This document shows, one piece after another, positions 23,041-35,100 of a DNA stretch of 64,000 nt. The stretch covers positions 303,402,464 to 303,466,463 of the forward strand of contig CM077116.1 of assembly GCA_039619475.1 (NCBI GenBank). The letters are read 5' to 3'. A program made the translations under genes and the position numbers. The DNA comes from Icerya purchasi. Taxonomy: Eukaryota; Arthropoda; Insecta; Hemiptera; Monophlebidae. Under the pieces are notes generated by a model, which was not told the DNA's origin, ran no database searches, and saw only the letters and a program-made list of their open reading frames with translations. Positions within the stretch are counted from its first letter, which is position 1. Each line of letters begins with the position of its first letter.

Positions 23041-23610
23041 TGAATATTACTAAATTTATTTAATTAAAAACGAATTGAAATATATATATATATATATATC
23101 AGAATCGATCTACGTACCCTTTTAGGGTTCTTTTGATCAAAAACGAACGCGCACTGAAACGTCTAACAGCGGTAATAATAATGATAATAAGAATAATAAG
23201 AATGAAAATAACAGGGAATATCACGATGAACGAAAAGGGCAGCAGACAGAAGTGCTTAAATGAAGATGACATCGGACTGATATTTCAGGAAATAGTGCTT
23301 GTACTTCGAGGTAAAATCGTGGAGAAGTATAGCAACGCTAAAGAAAATGATAAAATACGTTTAACTGGCGGAACACAGTCTAAATGAACGGTGGCGACCC
23401 TCTATTAAATAAGGCAATCGTTGAAACGAGACCAGAGAGAATGCGAATTTGCGTACAAATTTATTCGTTATATGTAGGATGAGGTCAGGTCGGCGGATAT
23501 GCCTTTTACCTTTCAATTACGCGATATATTATGCACGTAAATGGCTATCGAGTACGTCTGTGCCCTAACTCTAAAACTACCACCACTTCGGACCTGTATG
23601 GCTGAGGGAA
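23041..23610. other. Unassigned
   Basis: Contains a (TA)n tract (23081-23099) and an 84-codon plus-strand frame (23133-23387) rich in I, K and R that I do not recognise. Confidence 0.3.
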
Positions 23611-23611
23611 T

Positions 23612-24060
23612 AAGTGATAAGAAACCCTTACTGCAGCACACAGGGCCCTACAAATATGTCATGTTATTTTCATCTGTTTTTTTACAAGTATGTCAAAATC
23701 GGTATGCACAGTATCATGTTCGTTTCCTGGCCCCCATAATGTATGTTTATCATTAAGATAGTCATCTATTATTTTATAATAAGCTTTGTCAAGTAGAACT
23801 TGCTTTACAGCAATTTTAAATTTTTTTCCCGGTAGGTCTGCTATCTCGATTGGAATTTTATTATAAAAACGCACGCAAAGCCTTACAAAGGATTTATGAG
23901 TTTTTGACAACCAGAAATTATTAGAACTAACTTCTGTTTATTCCTAAGATTAAGACTATGTTTTGAGGGATTAATTGGAAATAGGTCCAAAGTTTTCCTC
24001 ACATGCATAATATTGGCATAATAATATTGACAGGGCACCGCCATCATCTGCATCCACAAT
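23612..24060 (-). pseudogene. LINE ORF2 C-terminal tail
   Basis: The minus strand reads LSILLCQYYACEENFGPISN, a damaged LRNKQK block, then SKTHKSFVRLCVRFYNKIPI, EIADLPGKKFKIAVKQVLLD and KAYYKIIDDYLNDKHTLW. The S(F/V)xxxxxxFYNKIP...KKFK...KAYY pattern is the usual extreme C-terminus of many insect LINE reverse-transcriptase proteins. All catalytic domains are missing. Confidence 0.55.
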
Positions 24061-26100
24061 CTGTATTCAAAAGTGACTCGTAAAATTAGTTTATTTTCCT
24101 GCGTTTACGCTGTACCATTTTTTTTTTTTTTTTGCGCTATTTTCTACATTTTCTTGAACGTTAGAAATATTAGAGCACATTGCCCATTCATTATCTGCAA
24201 TTTTTTTTACACGTTTTCTGATTATGCTCAAATTGGCTAAATCGGGACGTCGCAGACGGTTGTATTCTACTATAGAATTTTTGATGTATATCAGTAGAAT
24301 TAAACGAAGAAAATGCAATCGAATGGAATAAGCAACTTCAATCGGGAGGCATTGGAATAATTCGGTGTAATATAAATGTGTCAGCCACCATCATTGTTTC
24401 GGTAGATATTAGAATATTTATTTAATTATAACAATTACGTAAGAAGTTACCTTTGATCCAAATTTATGAATGTTTTTCCACTGTAACGGTACTTGCCGTT
24501 GTTAAACTAACAATTTTATTTTGTCCGGGGATACCACCGTGGAATTAAAATTTTTATTTTTATTTATTATTATTATTTAAATAAATAAATCGATGAGATT
24601 TAATAACTCTATTAATGAAAATCACCTACACCAATCTTTCATTATCGGTCGACCGCTATAAAAGACAATGATTAATTATGATATTTATACGTACATACAA
24701 CAAATAATAATGTTTATAAAAATCAATATGAAATGGTACGCATCACTATTTGTCCGCGGTAACACAGGAACACGCTGATGCAGGATCTCCCCGGATAAGT
24801 AAGCCCCCTGGCGGTGTCACGATATTAATTCGTTTAATTTTCCGAAGGACCAAAATGTTTTCGATGTTTAACACAATGTACCACCGGTGAATTAATAAAT
24901 TGTTTATTAGCGAAATAAGATAAAATACTCGATATTGATTAAAAGTCTTAAAAGTCGACTGTTATCGAAACGATTAAAAAATAAACTACGAAAAAAGATT
25001 GACAAAGATACGAAATGACGAGACACAAAACAGCGTTTTTCGAAGCGACATACGAAACGAACGAAGTTAAACAACAAGAACATGTTGACAGTTAAAAGAT
25101 CAGCTAGCCAGTTTGTCAATTCCCGGCGTTTCTTAAATTTAATAAGTTTACAAATAGCAATCTAACTGAATAAACTAAATTAAAATAAACGAACGAAATT
25201 ACGTAAAAAATATGAAAATATCACAGTTTTCTGAGATTTTTTCCTTTGTATACACACAATTACCCAGCTGGACGCCAAATTTCAACTTTCTGGGTCACCT
25301 GGCAGTGGGTTAGGTTTTTGATCTATATTTTAGTCAGTAATAAAAATGACGATTTTTAGACGTTAATATCTTAATAACCGTTTAAGTTGTATTTATGAAA
25401 TTTGGGATTCTAGTTAATCTAAGGGAGGGGGGGGGGAATAAATTAAAATAAATTTCATGTGTTTATGTTAAATAAATTTTGAGGTATTAAGGGATTAAAA
25501 GTAGCTTCAAATGGTTCGCATAAACATACACACGGCTGCTGCGTCGTCGCCAGTTCCTTTTTCTCGGTTTGAACTTGGCTTGACACGCTGCCGTCTATCT
25601 AGATTACTTGGGTTTCTTGTTAACCGAATTTTTTGGCTGGATGGTAATTTTATGTTATTGACATTAAATTCTAAGTAATCTGTAATAGAAATAGTACATC
25701 TTGGGGACCATTTGATTGTTTTCCTTCCACACATAATTTTGATCTAAAGTCGATTTGCTTGCAGTAGGGGAGTATACAAACACCTTTCCTGCCTTTTGCT
25801 TATTCTATTTATTACCGTTTTCTTAGCTTCACCCTATATTTGAATTCCCTATAAAATTCTAGACATTATTAATTATTGAATTATAGTATATATGTAGTGT
25901 GCGCTATGCTAAAACCTGTTTTATTTTATATAAAGCTGGAATTGACTGTGTTATTTTCGAATTTAAACTTTGAATATGCTTTTTCCAGTTCAAGGATTTA
26001 TAAATGTGTATATATACTTAAATATTTACAGTCATTTACGTTCTCTAACGATGGACAAAAACATAAATGGGTATTGTTATTTACATGAAGTTCATGTGTA
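24061..26100. other. No recognisable gene
   Basis: AT-rich. A 75-codon minus-strand frame (24091-24318) ending in a lysine run may be the tail of another dead element but has no diagnostic motif. G-rich run at 25424-25436. Confidence 0.35.
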
Positions 26101-26104
26101 CGCA

Positions 26105-26745
26105 ATCATTATTCTCAGTGGCAGAGGCCCGCAGAATTAATCTGCAGATCTTTTCTGAGATCGTCGTTCCTAGCATATTAAGGTGCATCAGTTATGGAAC
26201 GCATTACTTTCTTCTGGAATGCCTCAATGTTTAGATTAACTGGGGGTCTCCGCACGGAACGAAGGATGGACATATAAATAAGCTATTTACTTTCGATGCC
26301 TAGGCACGACTTCCTACCTGATGGCTAGTCCAATTTGCGGAACTGGAGGTCCAAGAGAAGCCTTTTTCACCGAAGGTGCTCATGGCAGTTATGTTTGCAG
26401 TAAAGAGATGAAGACCAGGATAACGGGCAGAATCGGCTTAGGGACAGGACGCCCACTAATATAAGTAGAAAAATTTAACTGACGAGAGCTCAGAGAGAAG
26501 AGTTTTTTGAAGACTGATACAGATTTCAGTCCTGAAATATAGGAGCAAGGAGGCTTACACTTAGTAAGCTTGGGTTTAGAATCTTCGTTGGATTGTTCGG
26601 AGGGCTGCGGCGGATGGAGAAATCTGGAGATACTGAACCGAGATGTGAGTTAATTATTTTCTTAACGTAATTCATTATTCACCTCTTGAAGCTTCACAAT
26701 CATTGGTTGTAGGGATTCGAGGGTAGGAGAGGAAGTGGCCATTTG
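26105..26745 (-). pseudogene. Jockey-like LINE remnants
   Basis: The low-coordinate end on the minus strand reads NIEAFQKKVMRSITDAPLYA followed by RNDDLRKDLQI, the well-known late segment of Jockey-type ORF2 (compare RFQKKVLRNMMNAPYYV in the copy at 43-46.8 kb). The upper part starts MATSSPTLESLQPMIVKLQE and may be ORF1-derived; if so, the copy has a large internal deletion. Frame breaks are frequent. Confidence 0.45.
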
Positions 26746-29597
26746 GAAACTGGTAAGGTCATGAGCCTGAAAAAGGGAAAGAAAAACAGAAAGAAAACCA
26801 TCTTAGTACTCGTAAGAAAATCAATTAAGTAAATAGTCGTTCCGTGGAAAATCTTATTCCAAGAATCGCGAAAGGAAAAAGTAAAATTTTTCCGCCTAAG
26901 AACAGGTCTCTCCGCCTTAACGCATGGATACATCTTAAATGAGCAACCGCGACCAATAATCTGATCAATCGTTCATATAATCACCGAATGCTCGAAATTT
27001 TACAGTCAAAGAAATTCGCATATCCCAAATGGAACTCTTGAATCCGTACTATCCGACAATTACAGTCAAAACCTCAAGCTCTATATTCATACCTCAAAGC
27101 TGCCAAACTTTATAGCCTGATTTCTAGCCAAACGGCAGTACAGCAATAAATAAATAAAAGCAAATAAAAGCAAAACTATTAGCAGAAATATCGTGACGCT
27201 TTTAAGTCTTAATAATCATATTTTTATTTCAACATAAAGTATTTTTTGGCAATGTATGAATTTCACATTATTTCACGATAGCTTACTGTAAAATAAAATT
27301 TTGATGGACTTTTAACATTTTTCGGTAAATAAGAAAATGTAGAAAAACTAGGCACCCCCCCCCCAACAATTTGTCGATTTGAAAAAAAAAAAAAGTATCA
27401 AAATAATAATTTTTCGTCGACACCACGTCAACATTAACAAAACCATTTAATGTTTCAAAAGCAATTAACACATTATTATTACGAATCTGTACGGAGTGAG
27501 AAAAAGGTAATTTAATTATTGCGTAAACGCTAATCATGACACCAATCGATACAGCTCGATGAGTTCAATTATGAACAAAACTGTAAAAAACACCTTTCTT
27601 AAGAAAAAAAAAAAACCTTCCCCAAGTTGGCAAGTCTTGTATAGGTGAACTCTGAGACGCAAGTTCCTTTTAATTAAGTAGTTTCTGTTGTTGGTTTTTT
27701 CAGTGGCGCTACAAACTGTTTAGCCACAGTTCGTGTGACCTTTCCAAATCGAAGGACGTTCCCAATTTGATTTTTTACCGATTTAGCGTTTATTTACTCA
27801 TCATCCTTTTTTCAAAAGAACAGGGGTAGTTTAGCATTTGATATTGGAAATTCGCGCATTCCGTTCCTCTCGACCTCTCGCTTCGATAATCGTAATTAGC
27901 TGCAATCGTTGAAGCTATCCGCGTAGGGGAAATTTCCGTTAAAATTCCTTCAGTCGGCAATCGTTTCGGGTATTCGATCGTAATTGCGTTGGAGGCGGTT
28001 TTATTCGAATTTTTTCCGAATTGAAGCGATAAATTGTTAGCGCTATACATAGGCACATTCTCCGTCAGAGTGGTGGTAACGCGTCTCTCTTATCTCGTTT
28101 CTCATCATCGACCAACATTTTTTCATTTTGTTCCTAGAAAAATATTTACCTTCTGTTTTAATATAACACCAACGGGGATAACAGCGAACGATAGCGCTGC
28201 ACGATCACGCTAGGAGGGAAAAACTGCCGGTAAATTAAAAAAAAAGAAAAGAAAAAAAGGAAAAGAAAAGGCGTGAAAAGAAGAAGAACGAAGAAAAGAG
28301 CAGATAAGTTATGGCCGAAGAGAATAAAAGGAGAGTTCACGAGTTAAGATAAAAGGTGTAAAAAGTAATTCCGATAGAAAGAACGGATTATCGGGCGAGC
28401 AGTGGGGAGAACGCTGTACAAGGAAACCGAGTGGCCCGCCGTAAGGCCGAAGCTGCTGCTAACAAGCGAGTAAATCTCGCGTACAAGAAAAATAACGGCT
28501 AAATCGGTAGCGGCCATGGCCTCAAACTAGGAAGAGACAGATTAAAAGAAATGACGCTGGTAAATAGTAAAAAGAAAACTCAGAGGCAGCCTCCCGGCTA
28601 ATAAATTACAAAAAATAGCGGGAGATTCGTAGTCCGACCAAGTGGCAGGGTCAGCCGCGGCGGGGCCTAAATAAAACAAAGGGCTCGCGGAACGGGGATA
28701 ATGAAAACAGAACGAAAAGCGGGAAATTTCTTGACGGGTAAATAACTTCTGTTTTGTCAGAAAAACGAAATTATCCGATGAAAACTCGCACCCCTCCTGC
28801 TTCCGGCTAACTGCCCGCTATGTGCACGACGATAGTGCAGCTACAAATTTCGAACTCCACGCCACACGAACAGTCTGAAATACCTTCGGCGAACGATGGA
28901 ATTCTTCATTTTGCGAAACTTTAACAGCACCCCAATCTGCCCGATAAATAGAAAACTTTACAAGTTCGTGCAGTCGTCAGATTCTTTCAAACCCAAATCA
29001 GATCGGCCCTTTTTCCATTGTGCCCTCGATATTTTCAGCGATTTAACAACGTTTTTTCATCGAACAGCCATCAGAGATATTAGTTCTTTTGCATGATTCA
29101 GACTAATATTAGTTTGATCACTTTTGACTTCATTTCCTAGCGCGCCCGAACAAACTTTTTCTTCAAAGCTGAGGAATTTGCTCGTTCGTTACCAGTGTAA
29201 TTGTTTAATTTTCCCATTCTATATTTTGATTTAATATCACTTTTGAAATAGACAAACTTTATTTCGGGAGTTAACGTTAAACATTTGCGACCATTAGCTC
29301 AAAATGAAACTAAATCAAGTCAACGAAAATTGCTAAGTCCGTTCGGCTATTAAGCGGACGAGATGATATTAATGATATTTGGAATCGTAGAATATAAATG
29401 GATACCTGTGTGATCTTTTCAAAGAGTTGGCTGGTTAAGGTAATTCTTCTGTGTTCATCGACAATATACAGACAAAGTCTTTTTCCATTTTGTCATATTT
29501 TTAAAAAAAAAAAAATCTCCAAAAAAAAGTACAACTCGCATGGCTAGTTGCTGAGTTGCAAAATTACACGAACATATACACATACGTACATACATAT
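26746..29597. other. No recognisable feature
   Basis: Nearly 2.9 kb without a motif I can support. C run at 27355-27364. The 28200-28700 part is purine-rich on the plus strand, like several LINE fragments here, but has no recognisable protein. Confidence 0.35.
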
Positions 29598-29990
29598 ATA
29601 TTATATATTGATACGGATTCGGTATTTGCAGCGCTATATTTTGACGATGTCCGAGTTATAAAAAAATACTCCCCGAAACGTCATTAATTCACGATCTATC
29701 GGACATCGTTCTTTTTAGCCGTCGCTTTGCCTTGTCAAGTATGCTTACTCGGCCAAAATGGAAATCCCGTGCCTGTTCGTTCGATCAGTTGCACCGGGAC
29801 GATACACTACACTAGTGTCTGTGTAGTAGTAGTGGTCGAGGACTTAGGCAGTGACATGTGCTTGCGGCGAAAGCGCGCATCCGTACTGTGTGTCGAATGA
29901 CCTTGAGCCAAAGAAGAGATTTCAAATGTATTCCGCCAAAAGTCAGGCAGGGTAGTTAGTGGGGGGATCTACGCAGAAGTTTCTGTAAGC
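29598..29990 (+). repeat. LTR-like repeat, inverted mate of 7855-8214
   Basis: Reverse complement similarity to 7855-8214 over nearly 400 bases. Its upper end overlaps a perfect 12-bp inverted repeat (29969-30004). If this belongs to an LTR, the plus strand is the sense strand, because the primer-binding-site-like array follows on that side. Confidence 0.5.
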
Positions 29991-30004
29991 ACACTTCTGC
30001 GTAG
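29969..30004. repeat. Perfect 12-bp stem, 12-nt loop
   Basis: CTACGCAGAAGT (29969-29980) and ACTTCTGCGTAG (29993-30004) are exact reverse complements. Role unknown. Confidence 0.9.
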
Positions 30005-30475
30005 CCTTTGGTTACCGTTTTTCATGTCTTAGTTAGAGTTAATCGTCGATCGTTCGGTGTTCGTGATATATCTGGTCGCTGTCGCACGTGTATCGAAATG
30101 ATTACGCGCCATGCCGCTTAATTTATTTTTTTTTGTTAATTTTGTCAAAAAGTGAAATTTTCTGTTATTTTTTGTCTATCGTGGCCGAGTACATGTATCA
30201 GGATCGCTGTCCTGTCAGTTTTTTGTGAACTTTTCCATCAATTATAAGTTTATTTCTTAGTAAAAGTTTTGCTTATTAAACACGTGGTATCGACTTCGTG
30301 ATATCTCTAGCGGAGAGAATCCCGCCGCTTTGGGGCGGGATCGAAAACGTATTGTTGTTTATTTTTTTTTTATTTTACTTCTATTTTCTATTTTAAATTT
30401 ACTTTCGATAAAATAAAAGCCTAATGCTCGTATAATAAAAAGAAAAATCATTTCTCTCTCTCATTAACATAAACC

Positions 30476-30715
30476 GTATCAAGTGAACCTGTAACAGGGA
30501 AGAAACGTTGTTCGTATCAAATGGCATCCGGAACAGGAACAAAAATTTAAATTCTAAAATCACGCCATCTGTATCAAAAGACGCTCCGAAAGAGGGACTC
30601 GAAGTAGCAATTTGTATCAAATAGCGCCCGTAAAAAGTGACCTCAAAGACACGAAAGTCGTATCAAATAGCGCCCGTAAAAGGGACCTCAAAGACACGAA
30701 AGTCGTATCAATATG
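30476..30715 (+). repeat. Tandem array resembling tRNA-Lys primer-binding sites
   Basis: Six starts of GTATCAA occur at 30476, 30514, 30571, 30614, 30660 and 30705, so the units are 38, 57, 43, 46 and 45 bases. Within units come GGCATCCGGAACAGGAAC, GACGCTCCGAAAGAGGGACT, TAGCGCCCGTAAAAAGTGAC and TAGCGCCCGTAAAAGGGACC. All are variants of TGGCGCCCGAACAGGGAC, the primer-binding site complementary to tRNA-Lys that several LTR retroelements use. The last two units are almost identical and the older ones diverged. Similarity to a primer site is my inference. Confidence 0.65.
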
Positions 30716-31225
30716 TATATATATACATAATGTTGAGTCCTCAGTTCAGTAGCCATTTAATACGAATCTCTTTATCTCGATGATTGTTTATTGCAAAGGA
30801 CGAATCGAGTCGTCGCTGTTCTAAAGAGACGTTTAACCCTTCGTCTGCGCTATTAGTCTTTTAGCGAATAAGTCAAATATCACTGGAATTTGAATAGGTA
30901 GTGGGAGGAAGTCGTTTGCACAGGTCCGCCTCGATCCATCAGTTTGTTAACCTGAACAGCAGACCGTTAAAGTCCGGAGCACGCCTTTTAAAACCCAATG
31001 TACAGACAACGTCGGTATCCCCCGTGTAGGTAAGTGAAATGTAATTTACGCTATTTTTTTGGGATTTTTATAATTATTATATGTATAACTTTCGTTTTTT
31101 TGTCCGAAGAAAAACAAAGTCGCTTTGTTATTATTAATTTTACACAAAACTAGGGTAAGATAGGAGAGGATACCAGGAAGCCAGAAATTGTTTCGTTTTA
31201 TAATTTGACAAAAGGGGGTATATCG
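30716..31225. other. No recognisable feature
   Basis: Downstream of the array, where an LTR element's leader and gag would be expected, I see no gag-like reading frame. Confidence 0.35.
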
Positions 31226-31285
31226 ACTACAATCCCCGACGCCCTATCAGGGGTATGGGACTTACTTTACTTTTACTTACTTCTT
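31226..31285 (+). repeat. SINE 3' end fragment
   Basis: TACAATCCCCGACGCCCTAT followed by CAGGGGTATGGGACTTACTT and a TTTACTTTTACTTAC tail matches the 3' end of the SINE at 11964-12238. Confidence 0.65.
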
Positions 31286-31500
31286 TGTTAGATAAATTTT
31301 AAGAAATATTTTTAAAATAGCTAATATAAAAGTAAAAAAAAAAAAAAAAAGAAGTTCAGTCAAGCAGAAAGTTTCTTGCGCTGAGGATTCTGTATGTTAC
31401 ATTAACGATAACTATAATTTACATTTACATAATATTAAATTCAAAAAAGGAATCTGATTTTTCCCGCTGCAAGAGGCACGTAATTGCGATTTTTTGAAAT

Positions 31501-31514
31501 TATAAAGCCATCTT
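31501..31514. repeat. Target-site duplication, left copy
   Basis: TATAAAGCCATCTT, identical to 38227-38240; the last T bases merge with the element's poly-A (T run), so the length could be 13 or 14. Confidence 0.9.
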
Positions 31515-31587
31515 TTTTTTTTTTTTAACCCCCCTTTGGGCATATCAACAAAGGATCTTCGCCCAGAAACGAAAGAAAGGAGAAGGA

Positions 31588-32153
31588 TCAGTTAGATGTA
31601 TAGTCGGTGTCAAATATTGATAAGATAAAGGAACTGAGGATAGGAACAACTGAGATCGACGGAAACGATAAGATATACGAGGCACAATAAGGAGTAGGGA
31701 GTTTGAGTGACAGCAGATTGGAATACAAAGAGGTACGTTCGTTCACGAGGGATGGACATTCAAAGAGGATATGGTCAGGATCACAGACGGCTTCGTCGTC
31801 AGAATGAAGAGGGCAATAAGGGGAAAGAGCGAGACGAAAACGAAGACGTGAGGAAGGAAGAAGAGTATGATTCAGACGTAAACGGATAATAGGGACAATA
31901 ACGGAGCGGTGAAGCGAAGGAAAATCGTAAAACCAAGGCCGCGTGGGAAGATTAGGTTGGATGGAAAAATAAAAGGAAGAATGATTAGAAAAGGAGGAAA
32001 CGTAAAAATCTGACCAAAATCTAACATGAAACTTTTTGCACAATGGGAGTAAATTAGAAACGGGAATTTTAGAGAAAAAAAAGCGGGAGGATACAGCAAT
32101 CTGAGCCAAAGAATCAGCCATTTCGTTACCCTCTATCCCCATATGACATTTCA
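31588..32153 (-). pseudogene. I-like ORF2, end of RNase H and C-terminal zinc region, out of frame
   Basis: This continues the 32126-35314 ORF after a single-base frame change near 32150. It begins with the end of RNase H, HMGIEGNEMADSLAQIA, which should supply the fourth acidic residue, and then runs through KFHVRFWSDFYVSSF, RPWFYDFPSLHRSVIVPIIR, LRLNHTLLPSSRL and CDPDHILFECPSLVN to ILSIFDTDYTSN. The LN..L....RLR...C..D..H.LFEC pattern is the C-terminal zinc-binding region common in I/R1 elements. The 16883-17512 copy carries the same part. Confidence 0.85.
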
Positions 32154-35100
32154 ATGCGGATAGCGTGAAGTGAGAAGAGAGTGTAAATGAGAGAGCGAAT
32201 ACGGAGGATGAAAAGGTCAGAGGAGTGAGAGGGGAAATGAGAGGAAATAGCTTTAAGAGCACACATGGAGTCGGAGATAATTAAAAATTTAGAAGAAGAA
32301 CGATGTGAGGAAATATGGATTATGGCACGTAAAATGGCCGTTAACTCGGCCGTAAAGATAGTACAAAAGGAAGGGAGATGAAAAGATTCAGAGAAATTAA
32401 TGCTCGGAATGATGAAAGAAGCTCCAACTCCATTAGGCCCCTTCGAACCATCCGTAAAAATAGCAATATGGGAAGGAAAACGGGATTCGATATAACTATG
32501 GAATTCCTGTATAACTGTTGGATAGGAAAGGGATTTGGAGGAAAAAGGAAAGTAGAATACATTGGGAGGATTGGAGAGATCTGCAAAATTGAAAGAAAAG
32601 TAAGGGAGATTGTTATAAGAAATTGTGCAGGATAAAAAGGAATTTAGCCGCAAAGCAATGTGGGCTAGAATAGGAATTTTCTTGGGAGTAAAACGCCAGT
32701 TTTGCAGAATAGAAAGATATGAAGGAATAAGTTTGGAGGATGATAACGGTAAGCGTTTACACAAGAAACGATAACCTAAATAGGATCTGCGAATGAAAAG
32801 GGGAGGCGAGTTAGACTCAGCGAGAACTGCTGGTACTCGAGAAGATCTAAGAACACCAAGGCAAAGACGAATACAAGAATTTTGAATTATATCCAGCTTG
32901 GAAAGAAGTGATTTTGAGGCAGAGCCATAGATAAAGGAACAGTAGTCGAATTTGGAACGGATAATCGAATTGTACAAGGAAATAAGGAGAAAGGGATCGC
33001 CTCCCCATTTTGTTGGAGAAAGAGCTTTCAGTAAGTTTAGTCTTTTAAGGGCAGAAGAGGAAAGGAAATTAATATGTTCATAAAAGGAGAGACGACTATT
33101 GAGAAATACACCGAGATAGCAGAAGCATTCCCTACGAGGGATAAGATTGGAGTTTAAGGATACAGAGACTAAAGCGGGATTAAAAGGACGAAGAGAAAAG
33201 ACAATACAAGAGGATTTTAAAGGGGAAATAGAAAGGTTCAAAGAGGAAAGAGATTGTTCCAAAGTAGCTAGAGACGAATTAACACTTTCGTTAACATCTA
33301 CGATATCACGGGATGAGGAAAAGAGAAGAACGTCATCGGCAAAAAATAAGGAAGAGGAGTTCATAGAAAGAGAAGCAACAGAAATAGTATAAATATTAAA
33401 AAGAGTAGGACTAAGGCAGGATCCTTGTGGAAGACCACGTGAAACAACTCTTGTAACCTCGAACGAAGAAGAAGACAGGAGAATAGTACGATTTAACATC
33501 AAGTTAACAATGAGGGAACAAAAATGCGTCGGGATGTTAATTGCTATCATTCTATCTCGAAGAGTAGGGAGATGGACATTATCAAAAGCACTGGAAACAT
33601 CGATAAAAGTAGCTAGAGTGTACTGTTTATCGATGAAAGATTTATAGATATAGGAAACAAACAGACTGACGCAGTCAGCAGGACCTAAGCCTGGACGGAA
33701 ACCAAACATATTAGAAGGAAAAACATTATTGTGTTCGAGCCACCAGACCAGGCGCTTGTTAAGCATGCCCTCAAACAGTTTTCTGAGACACGATGCTAGG
33801 GAGATCGGACGAAGAGAGGAGTTTTTCTTAGGGATAGGAATGATAATAAAGGTGTTCCAGTCAGGAGGTGTGACTCCTCTGGACAAAAAGGAGTTGAATA
33901 TACAAAGAAGGGTTCGGAGAGCAAGATCGGATAACTTTTTTAGGACAAAGAAGGGAATACCATCACGACCTGGAGTGGGGCTGGATGATTTTTTGAGAAT
34001 GGATTTTAATTCATTAATATTAAACGCAGAGGAAAGAGAATGAGAATTAGGGTTTTCCATAACAGGAAACGGGCAGGATTCATCAACGTTAGGAACATAA
34101 GCAGGAGCAACAGCATCAAGAAAAGAAGACAAACTGTCGGAGGAAATAGTATGGATAGAAGGACGTTCAGAAGAAGGGAATTTGAAAGCTCTGGCCATTT
34201 TCCAGATATGCTTGAGAGGAGTAGTTCTCGAAAAAGATGAACAGAAATTTTTCCAAGAGGATTTCTTAGACGATTTTAGAATAAACCTAGCCCTTGCATT
34301 GGCCCTTTTGTGGGCAAGAAAGTTTTCGCGTGTAGGATTTGATCGGAAAATTTTAAATGTAGCGCGACTATGATCGAAAGCGGCATTGCATTCTTCGTTC
34401 CACCAGAGGGACGATGCTGATCCACGATGGCCTGATGATGACGGTTTACGGGAAGGAGAAGACAGCGATAGAGCATTTGTAATCGAATTTAGGAATAGAT
34501 GGTAATGGAGTACAGGATCAGAGCCATCTAGAAGTTTAGGAAGCATAGAATCAACTAAGGAGTGGAACAGAGCCCAATTAGTTTTCGATAGGTTCCATCG
34601 AAGGTAATGGAGAGGTTTAAAGCAAGGAGAAGAAGGAGGATTCTGGGGAGTAATTAGAATAGGAATATGATCACTACCATAGGAGCCCATGAGAGTTGAC
34701 CAATTGTAATCAAAACCAATAGAAGGAGATGAGAAAGTTAAATCGAGAGTACTATAACTAGATGCGCTCTTGTAATAGGTAGGAGAGAGATCATTAAGAA
34801 GGACTAAATCATTAGAAAGAACAAGATTTTCAAGAACAGTACCGTTGTTGTTATGGTTTAAGCAGCCCCATGAGGGCGACCGAGCATTCCAGTCACCCCC
34901 AATGATGAACGGATGCGGGATAGACCTGAGGAAAGAAACGAGAGGGAAGTGACGAAGGTCGCAACTAGGGGGAACATAAATAGAAATAATATTAAGCGGA
35001 CGAGCTGCATTGGAAGGAATGGAAATGTGTACAATATTAGGCTGATTAGGACTAGAAGGGGAATTAAAGGAAACATCATGAGATTTAAATAGAATGCCGT

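Noticed and set aside
25250..25440. Possible conserved non-coding element
   Set aside because: Looks complex, but no second copy or motif in the window supports a call.
31020..31032. GTAGGTAAGT resembling a splice donor
   Set aside because: No upstream exon with coding potential or other gene support.
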